A stretch of 64,000 nt of DNA, from positions 1,550,001 to 1,614,000 of the forward strand of contig OZ345377.1 in assembly GCA_977006965.1 (NCBI GenBank), given 5' to 3'. The stretch's first letter is position 1, and every line of letters starts with the position of its first letter. The notes below the pieces were generated by a model that had not been told where the DNA came from, ran no database searches, and saw only the letters and a list, made by a program, of their open reading frames with translations. The position numbers and the translations under genes were made by a program. This document shows, piece after piece, positions 8,692 through 17,605 of this stretch. Source of the DNA: Phymatolithon calcareum (Eukaryota; Rhodophyta; Florideophyceae; Hapalidiales).

Positions 8692-10017
8692 CTACGGAGA
8701 ACCATTGACGGTATCCGCGAAGGTGGCCGCAGAAACAGTAGCGTCGGCATAGTCTTGATCGATTCTTGACGCGGCCTCAGTGACTGCGGCATCAGAAAAC
8801 GCAGCATCGATAGCAGAAAGGGCAGCATTGACATCCAAAGCTCCACTGATAGATGTTTGGGCAGCGAGAAAGTCCATGGGATTCAACGGCGGCACAACAG
8901 TGGCCGAGGAATTGGGCTGAGTTGCAGTCGTCTCATTACTTGTTATGTCGATTATTTCGGGCTGAGCGGAAGAGATGACGCGCCGCTGCAGCCTCTTTTG
9001 TCGGCGGAGGGTTGCCAAGCGCTTGTACCTCTTGCAATGGGGCTCCATGCATCGGATCTCATTACAGACGTTGAGACAATGTGGGCATTGCCAGTCGTTT
9101 GGCACTGTGGTCTTGCCGGGCCATTGCACGTTCGCAATGCATTTACTGCATACGACTTTGCGACAGCCGGATTTCGTGCACGCGAATGGATGCGGTGTTG
9201 CAAGCGCTGTGCGTCGGTTGCACAAGTGACATGACCTGCTCGGTGGCTTGGCGGCAGAGGCAGCCGATTTATTCGCGGTCTTCCTTTTCTTTGACGGCGG
9301 GGAGGCTTGACGTGCAGTCGGACGTGGCGGCTGGGGTACGGTAAGATCATTCGGTGCGATATTCGGTGGTGAGCGCTTTACGCCGCGGTTGGGACTGCAG
9401 GAGATATCGACTGAGGAGGATGGAACGGTGGTGGGAGCTGCGACCAGAGATGATGACACGGGAGGAGGAGCCGAAGTGTTAGACGGCGGGAGAAGATTAA
9501 AAGTTGATTTCGTCGCTTCCGCATGAGGTTCCTTTGAGGCAGTCGGTGGTGAGCATTTTTTCTCCGGAGTGCGGTTGCAGATGATGTCGATGGAGGAGGC
9601 TGACAAGGGAGCAGAATCGGAGTGAGCATGAGGCGGGAGTAAGCCTAGAGTGCTCGCTTCCGAAATAGGTTCCTTTGAGGCAGTCGATGGAGAATGCTTT
9701 TCCACGAGAGTGCGGTTGCCGGTGAGGTCTATGGAGGAAGGTGACAGCAGAGTAGCAGCGGAGGGAGTATAGGGCGGGAGAGGAGTGAGTGCGGGACAGA
9801 CCACCGGGGAAGCATCGGCAACTTGCAGATCGGGTATCATGTTACTCCAATCGAGTGCATCGGATTCAGAAAATGCGGCCGCGGGAAAGATGGAATCGAA
9901 CTCGTCGATGACCGGAAATGAGACAGAAAGATGGGGAAAGAGCGCATCGGTGGGTGAGTGTGGGAGGTAATTGACCGAGAAGGGATCGTCGTCAGTGGCT
10001 GGGAGATTGGTAGCCAT
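8692..10017 (-). CDS. ORF-B copy 1, 4CXXC/CDCA7-like Cys-rich protein with SIM-like motifs
   Basis: An intact 441-codon frame from an ATG at 10017. The N-terminal 240 residues are Ser/Thr/Pro-rich and contain three related units around SSIDLTG (94-100), SSIDIIC (141-147) and SSVDISC (201-207), with spaced NRT and TASKEP phrases. A nuclear-localisation-like cluster PSKKRKT is at 241-247. A Cys-rich module follows: C263, C266, C280, C285, C290, C293, W309, C311, C314, C318, C323, C328, with WQCPHC and CNEIRC resembling the zf-4CXXC_R1 domain of CDCA7-type DNA-binding proteins. After a basic stretch comes PEIIDIT (353-359). The four hydrophobic-Asp-hydrophobic motifs look like SUMO-interacting motifs. 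A nuclear DNA- or SUMO-binding regulator is the inference. A PHD- or RING-like fold is the alternative. Confidence 0.8.
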   Translation of the reverse strand: MATNLPATDDDPFSVNYLPHSPTDALFPHLSVSFPVIDEFDSIFPAAAFSESDALDWSNMIPDLQVADASPVVCPALTPLPPYTPSAATLLSPSSIDLTGNRTLVEKHSPSTASKEPISEASTLGLLPPHAHSDSAPLSASSIDIICNRTPEKKCSPPTASKEPHAEATKSTFNLLPPSNTSAPPPVSSSLVAAPTTVPSSSVDISCSPNRGVKRSPPNIAPNDLTVPQPPRPTARQASPPSKKRKTANKSAASAAKPPSRSCHLCNRRTALATPHPFACTKSGCRKVVCSKCIANVQWPGKTTVPNDWQCPHCLNVCNEIRCMEPHCKRYKRLATLRRQKRLQRRVISSAQPEIIDITSNETTATQPNSSATVVPPLNPMDFLAAQTSISGALDVNAALSAIDAAFSDAAVTEAASRIDQDYADATVSAATFADTVNGSP

Positions 10018-10196
10018 GTTGAGGGGTTCAGTGTGTGAGCAAGGGGGGAATGTTTGGAAGTGAGGTTTATGGATCGGTGGCCAAGTTCGGCGTGGAGGGT
10101 GATCGACGAGGAATAATGTTTTGGTGGCACCGGTGTTTTCGAAATTTCAAACTCGTCGCCGCCGTCGAGTGGTGCTGAAAATTTTCACGTGCAAAT

Positions 10197-10314
10197 CTTG
10201 AGCAACAGTGTGGATGTGAAGTGCACTGCAAATTCGGATTATCAAGTGCAAAATGTATTTTCGCATTGGCTATCCGAATTTGCACTGCACTTTAGATTCA
10301 CGCAGCTGCTCAAG
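10197..10314. promoter_or_regulatory. imperfect hairpin upstream of ORF-B copy 1
   Basis: Arms at about 10,197-10,242 and 10,270-10,314 pair almost throughout (cttgagc...ggatta with tatccg...gctcaag), with a smaller inner pairing gcaaaat/attttcgc. The structure is conserved at 24,333-24,450 and lies 180-300 bp upstream of the ORF-B start in both copies. It could be a regulatory cruciform or an old fixed MITE. Confidence 0.65.
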
Positions 10315-10335
10315 GTTTTCCCATTATAACTCCAA

Positions 10336-10357
10336 CTAACAAGCATGTGCTTGTTAG
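10336..10357. promoter_or_regulatory. 22-bp palindrome with covariation between copies
   Basis: The sequence ctaacaagca-tg-tgcttgttag has 10-bp arms. The copy 2 equivalent at 24,471-24,492 is ctaacaagaa-tg-ttcttgttag: both members of one base pair changed, keeping the dyad. It lies about 320 bp upstream of the ORF-B ATG and would suit a dimeric DNA-binding protein. Confidence 0.6.
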
Positions 10358-10408
10358 CCTGAGTTTAACGGCTGGCGCTGGCGGCAGCCGAGAGGACGAA
10401 TAAATATT

Positions 10409-10515
10409 GATAGCGTACATCCGGCCATCCGAATAACCACCTCCTTGTGTACACGCTATCACGATTTACCCATGCTCGCAAATCTTGATAGCGTGCACGG
10501 AAACAGGTGGTCATC
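10409..10515. repeat. repeated gatagcgtrcac motifs, one inverted
   Basis: gatagcgtac at 10,409, its inverted form gtacacgctatc at 10,449 and gatagcgtgcac at 10,487. The last two sit in a 29-bp imperfect inverted repeat (10,431-10,461 and 10,486-10,515, aaccacct...aggtggtc). Copy 2 keeps only the middle element (24,571-24,600). Confidence 0.6.
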
Positions 10516-10869
10516 CGTTGTAGCGGGTGCTCCGGAGCGGCGAGAGGATCCATGCGAAGAGCGGATCCATTCGAAACATAAAATCTCCTCATGAGTCCTC
10601 ACTGAAGTTATCTCGCCTTTCGTTTCGACTGAAAGATCGTGTTCGTTATTCCAAAAATAGAGCGTCGACATTCCTATATACACGATTTACAGCAATCGCA
10701 ATTAAATGGATTTATTGAGATGGTACCTTGTAACCCAACTGGGGGAAAGACGGCACCTTTCTAGGCATATGCTACTAGCATTGAATTTTTTTTTGCTTCC
10801 TTAATCAACGTCAATGCCTCTAGCCACGTCAATCTCTTCTGCCAGGTCCATGTAGGCTTTTTTAGGATT

Positions 10870-11035
10870 CTGTTTTTTAGCAATTGTTTAGTTGTTTGTT
10901 TGAAAGCCCTCATTAGCACTCCTAAGACTATACGGGAGCATCTTTTCAGAACTTGTTCATTCTAGTACATCGCCTGGTCGCTAACACAGGGATTCGTCGT
11001 TTTCCATATTGTCAATTATGGTGACAAAAAGTATC
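10870..11035 (-). mobile_element. LINE 3'-end fragment, first of two
   Basis: This aligns with 11,225-11,375 (caattgtttagttg, gaacttgttcatt, catcgcctggtc, gttttccatattgtcaatta). The same minus-strand LINE 3' end is therefore present twice in a row. This copy keeps only the last 165 bp. Confidence 0.65.
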
Positions 11036-11212
11036 AGGATTCTGTTGAGTGTTTCAACTCCCCATGTTCCTTAACTGCCCATTTCTTCAATTAATTTCGG
11101 TGGGCTTCTCGGAAAATGGCCAACAATCCATCTTACGCAAAGAATTCTGTTTCTGCTTTCTTTCATCCTCACTGCTTGGTGCGGTATACTATTCTTTGCG
11201 AACGTAATTTTA

Positions 11213-12111
11213 CCGGTGTATATTTTTTTGCAATTGTTTAGTTGCTTATTTGCAAGCCCTCATTAACACTCTAAAGACTGTACTGGAGCAGCTTTTCATA
11301 ACTTGTTCATTTTCGTATATCGCCTGGTCCCCAATACAGGGACTCGTTGTTTTCCATATTGTCAATTATGGTGACGCTGTAGAGTAGTAAGGAGTCTAAT
11401 GCCTTTTCCGTTCTTAACATTTCTCCGGAGTCCAGTTCATACTTTGCTAGATTCTTGCGTACCGTACGCAAGAATCTAGTACGATCTCCACGTGGCGCTC
11501 TGCTGCCGTTCCGAATGTATTCGATATTAGCGTCGTGCTCACTTGAGGGAACCTGCCGCTTTCGTATTTTCATGGTGTGGAGCTCTTTCATGCTACTCGC
11601 CGGAGACAAGATCTATCTTAAATGTCAGTTATCGTGTTCAGTCGAGAGTTTCGAGTTCTAAATCTGCCCCTATGTCTTCTGTCTCCTCCACAATCCTGGT
11701 TAATATTCGTCTTAGCCTCCGGAGCAGGTGCTGTCGACGATACTCCCATGGATCTATTTGGCACAGTTTCATTATTCTTCACCAGTGCCACGCTGCCCAC
11801 TTCCGGAACAGTATCGTTGCAGTGTCCCTCTGAAATTTCACTGCTGCTTTCGATATACGCATTTTGTCTGGTGTTGTGTGCTGCGTACTCTTATACTGGC
11901 CTGACAAAAGCTTTGAAGAGCCTGATGCTCTTTTCGGTGCTATATCCTCTTCTTATCATGCCTAGGTTGATCATGAGCCATACTTTTGCGCTTGCACTTT
12001 TGAATCGCTCCAGAAGCCTGTCGTCACGAATACCGTTCGCGTCAATTGTCGTCCCGAGATATTCTGCAGTGCGTCGTATTTCAACTTCCTCGTCTGCCAG
12101 TATGATGGGTG
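11213..12111 (-). mobile_element. LINE fragment: reverse-transcriptase thumb and C-terminus
   Basis: On the minus strand 11,890-12,111 reads as the RT thumb region (AEYLGTTIDANGI, GYSTEKSIRLFKAF), matching YLGTTVDNTG at 29,660 and the TIEKCIKVYMAL region at 33,850. The C-terminal end at 11,310-11,450 (EKALDSLLLYS, MENNESLYW) matches EKALYELSLFSKTL and MENEEGLY of the LINE at 36,310-36,390. Several stops and shifts break the frame. The element is 5'-truncated where a small palindrome begins. Confidence 0.75.
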
Positions 12112-12153
12112 ATTTACAGCAATCAGATTCCGCAGAATCTGATTGCTGTAAAT
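12112..12153. mobile_element. miniature palindrome made of two MITE ends
   Basis: Two perfect 19-bp arms (atttacagcaatcagattc at 12,112-12,130 and its reverse complement at 12,135-12,153) with a 4-bp spacer. The arm equals the first 19 bp of the MITE at 24,769, so this may be a minimal element consisting of terminal repeats alone, or an internal-deletion product. Confidence 0.65.
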
Positions 12154-12224
12154 TCGCTTTGCTGTACGTGCCAAACTTTTAATCACCAAATTTTAATGAT
12201 TTACAATCTAAAGTTAATTTTTTG

Positions 12225-12345
12225 AGCAAAGTTTATTTAAAAGCCCCACAGACTTCCGAAGATATGGGCAAGGCTTCCTCAGCTGCTACCTACCTTTGTG
12301 TAGCTTACGAAAACGCACCGCCAGAGGGGCGGGCGGAAAAACTTA
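12225..12345 (-). mobile_element. LINE 3' tail
   Basis: Reverse complement of the tail at 36,480-36,600: aagtttatttaaaagcccc, then cagacttccgaagatatgggcaaggc and ctacctacctttgtg. It is 5'-truncated with no coding part left. Confidence 0.7.
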
Positions 12346-12510
12346 GAATCTCAGATATTCCATCTAAATTGCAGAACTCCTGGATTGTTCGCCGTAGACG
12401 ACCCCCGGTAGCGAGGCGTTGTGTGTTCATTGCGCCACATTCTGCAGCTCGGTGATCAGTGCACCGAGCTCGTTTGACAACTGATCCGATAGCATGTCGT
12501 AACCGCGCCT

Positions 12511-13316
12511 GGCACGTGGCGCGGTACTAGCGTAAGTCCCTATTGATTATGGGCGTTGACATCGTCTCTATAGACGCTCTGCCGGCAGCGGCATACCGCT
12601 GGTATTTTAGGTATTCTCTGGAAACCGACTTCTTGCTCGGTGTTGCACGTCTTCTCCACTTCCGCCGCCGTGCTCGCTCCTCGGCTGTTTGCTCCGCGCA
12701 ACGTATCCTCTCATAGGTGTCGCGAAGGCTTCTGCGTTGCTCCTGCCAGTGCGCCTGCTTCCTGTTGAAGCAGTCCTTTTTCACGCATTGGTTAGTTGAC
12801 GCCTAGCTGTCTCCGATTACAGTAGCCCCTCGCGGGGATCGGCTTTACGCGGCACTTGAATTGGCTCGCGCTCGGAGCAGTTGCACAAAGGAAATAACTG
12901 AGCATGGCACGCGGCGTGGTACTTACGTAAGTCCCTATCGGTGGGGGCGTTGACCTCGTCACTATAGAAGATTTTGCGGTAGCGGCATACCGCTTATCTT
13001 CAAACCGAGTTCATTCTCGGTGTTTCAGGTCTTCTCTTGAGACCGACTTCTTCCTCGATGTTGCAAGTCTTCTCCATTTCCGGTGCCGCGCTCGTTTTTT
13101 GGTTGTTTGATCCGCGTCGCGTAGCCTCGCATGGATGTCACGAAAGATTCTGCATTGCTCCTGCCAGTGCGCCTGCTTCCTGTTGAAGCAGTCTTTTTTT
13201 ACACATTGGTTGGTTGACGCCTAGCTGTCTCCGATTACAGCAGCCCCTCGCGGGGATCGGCTTTGCGCGGCACTTGGCTTGGTTCGCGCGCGGAGCAATT
13301 GCCCGAGGAAAACGAA
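12511..13316. repeat. tandem duplication, unit about 400 bp
   Basis: Unit 1 (about 12,511-12,905) and unit 2 (about 12,906-13,316) share most of their sequence, including gtaagtccctat, ggcataccgct, tcctgccagtgcgcctgcttcctgttgaagcag and cccctcgcggggatcgg. Unit 1 encodes on the minus strand an 85-residue Arg/Lys-rich helical stretch (12,527-12,784) resembling the linker of a LINE ORF, which unit 2 no longer keeps open. Confidence 0.75.
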
Positions 13317-13974
13317 CTTGGACCGGTTATGATAGCTTGCTTGTTTCATTTGCCGCCTCAATTTGCGGAATTAGTCAATTTCCTAGGGCGGCGATGCGTT
13401 GGCATCGGATTCACCGAGAAAACTGGAGACTTTGGTGGCGCAACAATGTAGGCGCGTTCCCGATCCCGACGCCCAACTCCGGCGGAGCTACCGCCAAAAT
13501 GCGCGCATCTGCCAGCCTCATAGGCGCGGGCGCTTCTGCGGGCGCGGGCGAACCGCCCGCGCCGGAATTCTTGGCTTCTCTTACCTCCGCTCTAAAGTCA
13601 ATTTCTGCTGTCTGTGTGAAGATTTATAGAACCAGATCGCCCGCTTTGGAAAGTGTTTCTGGTATGCATGCGCTCTTGAAATGCGACGGAGACAAATTTT
13701 TGGACATTTTACAAAAGCTCGTTCCCTTCTCAATCCATTTTGCAGCAGCTCGAAACTTAAAAACAGTTTTCAAGTTTTCGAGTTGGTAGATCCAGGTTGA
13801 AATCTTGGTGCAAAAATGTCAGTTCATTTCAGAGATTTCCGCAAATTGTAGATGCTTTAACGAAATCGGTTCCTCGGTATGGCAATTACGAGAGCCGCAC
13901 CCGTAGCATCCGGAGTCGGAAATAGGCGGCCGATAATACGTCGAGCCAGATTGCTGTACGCGCGGGGGAGGGGC
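13317..13974. other. intergenic repeat related to 25,430-25,920
   Basis: No gene. Two stretches resemble the middle of the window: gatttatagaaccagatcgcc...gtttctggtatg (about 13,620-13,670) with 25,470-25,515, and the segment near ctcggtatggcaatt (13,872-13,940) with 25,857-25,925. A GC-rich hairpin (ggcgcgggcg-aacc-gcccgcgcc) is at about 13,539-13,562. Confidence 0.45.
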
Positions 13975-14360
13975 AACTGTAAATTTTTGTATCAGAAGCC
14001 CTCAACTCCAGCTCTCGCTTACAGCAGGAAAGCTTCCCGAGCACCGCGGTCTCATTCCTGAGAAGATGGTGTCACACTTTGATCTCCTATGTGATTATTT
14101 CTCTAACGCATACTACTGCTTCTTCCTTTGCTTCTTATTCCATTTTTCTTCCGTGAGATTCGTTGCATTGTCTCGAAGATCTTTTCGCCGATATGTTCAA
14201 AAAATGACGAGAGGCTCCGAGGGGGAAAGCGCCCGAAAAACCGTTGCACTCCTACAAGTCGGTGTCTTCGCGATTTGATGAACAAGGTTGGATTGGCCCA
14301 CTCATGCATGTCCACTAGGATTTTCCGCTTTACGACATTCGCTGCATGACTGCACGTCAA
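13975..14360 (-). mobile_element. LINE 3' fragment (type of 30,230-30,600)
   Basis: The minus strand encodes KRKILVDMHEWANPTLFIKS and then RFFGRFPP, matching KRKILVDRKKL...FIKSRKHR and CFGRFPP at 30,229-30,330. The left end carries the related 3' tail (gtatcagaagccctcaactcc, 14,000). It is 5'-truncated near 14,360. Confidence 0.75.
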
Positions 14361-15029
14361 TTTCCATTTTTGTGTATCGCAAATCTCCGGTTTTGCCTTC
14401 GCAATCCGGGTTCGTTTCGATTTCTTTTTTCGCCGCGATTAGTCACAGGACGATGTGTTCGCCCATTGTATCCTTCTAATGTCAGATGGAATGATTCTTC
14501 AAAGCGCTTGAATGCTGTTCTGGGGGGGGGGGGGCGGCGGGTGCGCAAAGCTTTCGAGTATGAGGGAGTAGAAAAAGTCTTCTTCCTGGTCGTTTTGCAC
14601 TTGGATAGATTTCGTGCAAGGGGTAAAGTGCAAAGCGTAAAACCGTTTGCATTGCACAGGGTTTTAGATTGACATTCTCTTCGTTGTAGCTGACCCCCTC
14701 ACGTTCAATCCAATATCCCGTATTTTCAGGATAATTCCATTCGCCTTGGACTTTCTGCTCGAGTTTGCAAATGTTGATCGAAGTTCTTCTGCAGACTGCT
14801 TCCGGGAGAAAATTACTGCCTGGACACTCGCCAGATGAAAATTGCCGAATAGCAGCATGTCAAAGATAGCGGCCCATATGGTAACGCATTTCAGTACGTA
14901 TTGCAAGTTACATCGGTCCTCATCTTTGGATGCGAAGAGGAGGACCGCCAGCGCATGAAATCCAAAACCTTTGCGTCTCTTGCATGCTGTGAGATGGCGC
15001 TTACGGTTACGTGACGACCATCGCTGTTT
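14361..15029. other. no gene seen
   Basis: No supported gene. It contains a 12-base G run at 14,522-14,533 and a small inverted repeat cggtcctc/gaggaccg at about 14,913-14,944. Confidence 0.5.
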
Positions 15030-15441
15030 GCATGTTCGAGATCCTCTGTGTCATGTCGCGCGTGGTCTGACGTTGCGACTCACGAAGAGGGCAGAAATGT
15101 TTTTCCGCCGTGTCACAAACCTGTTCGTTGCATTCGAATCAAGATCGCCGCGCAACATATGCGGTCGTTCTGTACGTACGGAACGATCATGAACACCCGA
15201 TGGTGCAGAAGACTGGAACTTGCGTTAGGAGAAATTGCATCGGGGAATTGTGAAGCCTCCCTTGAAAAGGCAGAATAGGCGGAGGTCATAATAAAGATTT
15301 TCGAAATATTTGAGAGAGTTTTGGTCTGAAAATAGTTTTTAAAAGAAAATGTCACTATCGACTGCCTTCTCTACCCACGCGATAAGAAGAAAGATGGGTA
15401 TTAAATTCGCGATTTGGTTTACTTGAGAGAAAGGGTTTATT

Positions 15442-15642
15442 CATTCATTCATTTTACCTTTTCCCCTAATGGGGTTAGCAGCGATTCGAGGGTCTAATTT
15501 TCTTTCATTTAGAGGAGAAACTTATCTCTTCCCGAGTGTCTTCTCTACCTCATGCACACCCCTTTCGGGACGGATACCTTTGCTGAAACCTAAGGGGTCC
15601 TGTGGCGCGCGCGGATGCGTGCGTTTCAGGACATAAAAAAAA
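15442..15642 (-). mobile_element. SINE-like retroposon S2, copy 1
   Basis: About 200 bp shared with 43,945-44,150: ctaatggggttagcagcgatt, gagggtctaa, cttcccgagtg, cccctttcgggac, cgcgcgcgg. In minus orientation it ends with a ccccattagggg hairpin, aaaaggtaaa and a (AATG)n tail, an ending typical of non-LTR-mobilised elements. It interrupts module B, flanked by an imperfect duplication gagaaagggtttatt / gagaaatggttatt. Confidence 0.65.
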
Positions 15643-15652
15643 GAGAAATGGT

Positions 15653-15813
15653 TATTCTCAAGTAAACACTTTTACACTATCGAGTATAAGGTCTTCATTT
15701 TCTATTACCGTCTTCGTATTTATGAATCAAAAGCTTTTGATGCATAAATACGAACACGATAACAGAAAATGAAGACCTACTGCGATAGTGTATAAATGTT
15801 TACTTGAGAATAG
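15653..15813. repeat. 80-bp fold-back inverted repeat
   Basis: The arms 15,653-15,733 and 15,734-15,813 are near-complete reverse complements meeting at aaaagctttt. The right arm is the normal module B sequence; the left arm is an inverted extra copy absent from the other two modules. Confidence 0.85.
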
Positions 15814-15840
15814 CTTATTGGCCGCTAAGCTGACGACGGA

Positions 15841-16034
15841 TACATGCACAAGCGTACCACCCGGCGCCATCATGATGCGCAAAGGGCGTTCACAGGCGAA
15901 ATAATCAACGGATTGGAAACGCCTTGTGTTCTTTTCAATCCGCGCGTACGCCACGTTGGAAGTGGGTTGGTTGCTGAGCGTACAGTCCTCTGTGTTGGCG
16001 TCGGAGCGGATCGTGGAGCATGGTACATGTTCAT
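15841..16034 (-). pseudogene. truncated FHA-gene copy
   Basis: This matches the first 64 codons of the FHA gene at 1-541, including the start context (ATG at 16,034), the Pro-rich N-terminus and the phrase FACERPLRIM. A frameshift lies near 15,950, and the similarity stops at 15,841, before the FHA domain, where module B begins. It is non-functional as an FHA protein. Confidence 0.75.
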
Positions 16035-16918
16035 TTTTCGGAGTCTAAAGGCACCCACGAAGACAATGGTATTATAAGGTATGACTGATTTGGATCAAGT
16101 CTCCAGCCAGCGTATAGGAGGAAAACAGGTGTTCGATGGGTGCTAACCGGGGATGGGCCGTTGTCAGGCTCTTTCCTGGCAGACTGAAATCCTTCGGTGG
16201 CAAACTGTGACAGCAAGTGCGGTCTGAGGTTCTTCGTTTTTCTCAGCCGCTAGATGTGTAGAAAGATGAGTGTCTCGATTGTGCCGCCAACCGGAACATG
16301 ACGTCTTGAACGATAGTGAAGTATATAGTTTTGTGCTCGGAAACACAAGGCGCGAAATCAGGAAGTCGACTATTCCACCAAAAACCTACGAACGCCCCAT
16401 CAAGCGTTGATTTCGAGGCGAGGAATGTTCAGAAATAGTCGTCGGTGGTTACTTCCCGGAGTTGAAATTATGAACGGAGAACGGTGGAACGCACAATGGA
16501 AAGCAGGGAGGCGCTGTGCACTTTTCTCGTCCCCAATGTATACTGACGCCCTTTTTTCGAAGGTAGATAGATCGCAAGAGATAATATGTTCAAAGCATTC
16601 CAAAAGGCTGTGTGTTCAACTGCTGTAGACTCAGAGAGAGAAGCATTCGGTAGGGTATGCAAGCGACTACCTTGAGGAATGTTTGGAATGCGAGGAACTG
16701 AATCGTCTCTGAGGTGATGCTTGCAGAATTTATAGGCTCTGGAAGCAACGATTCATGGCGCCCGACTGATCGGCTGCAAGGCAATTCTTTACAGAACCCG
16801 GGCACAGTTAATTTTCAACGGAATGATCCTGTTTCCTCTCCGAATTTGATGGCATTTTGGAATTGGTATTTAGAAATTTCAATAAGATTCACGAAATTTC
16901 TTCCGCAGTCATGATACG
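16035..16918. other. non-coding part of duplicated block, copy 2
   Basis: No gene. It aligns with about 542-1485 of copy 1. Confidence 0.6.
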
Positions 16919-17605
16919 TGTCTCGCGAACCACCGACAGCGAGATTATCAATCCGTTGGGGACCGACAGTCGAATGAAAGTACCGTTACCTGTTAGCAAT
17001 GTCGACCGACTGTGAGCCAAGAAAGTCTACTGGCGCGGATTACGTTACTCTTGAAGAGAGGCCTTGGTATCTTTTAAAATAAATCAACACATATTCCTGA
17101 TTACGAACGGTGTGAAACGCATTGCGTCGCGCACTGACACTTCGGATACCTTGCGAGAATGTAGCTAGACAGTCAGAGGTAGATGGAGTGATGTAGAGAC
17201 TACTTAAGCGTTGATCGAAGTCTTTCTCGAGGAAGTCACCCCTATCAACTTTACCAACCAAAAACCAACCCCCAAGGATATCGAAGATTAAACTTACTCT
17301 TCCGACGAAAGTCAGCAACTCGTTCACTCTGCCGAGCAACCATCCATTGCGTACCATTGGACTGGAACACTCCTGCCGCAGTCACTACATCCCTACGGAG
17401 TTTCTGACCCAGCAGAGTTGGCGCACCTTGCGAAAGTCTCTACATCCCATCGGAGTTTCTGACCAAGCGAGCTGTAAGACATCTTGACGAAAGCACTACA
17501 TCCCTCCTGGAGTTTGTGCCTAGACAAGTAGTATGGACGTCCGGCATCTGACGTCGTCTCATTCGGGATCTGAACATATTGTTCGGTTCTTGGATACTCA
17601 CGACA
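16919..17605. mobile_element. solo LTR, 687 bp
   Basis: It begins TGTC (16,919) and ends GACA (17,605) and is flanked by the 5-bp duplication atacg (16,914-16,918 and 17,606-17,610). It is absent from the paralogous site near 1480-1490, where one atacgg is present. Inside, 17,375-17,525 holds three diverged copies of a unit of about 55 bp (ctacatccc...ggagtttctgacc). No internal retroviral-type coding region is present. Confidence 0.85.

Larger units (their letters stand above)
15030..15840. repeat. module B, orphan third copy, fused to copy 2 of the block
   Basis: It aligns with 8130-8691 and 22,240-22,819 but is not followed by ORF-B. Just after ggccgctaagctgacgacgga, where the ORF-B stop would be, the sequence passes directly into codons of the FHA gene at 15,841. 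The module therefore marks a deletion or unequal-recombination junction. It contains a nested SINE-like element and a fold-back. Confidence 0.7.

Noticed and set aside
8952-9350. Second minus-strand frame overlapping ORF-B (also 23,089-23,499)
   Set aside because: Alternative frame over the Cys module; it keeps no recognisable domain, and conservation is explained by ORF-B.
14521-14533. Poly-G run as a functional G-quadruplex
   Set aside because: A single homopolymer run; may be a polymerase or assembly artefact and has no gene context.
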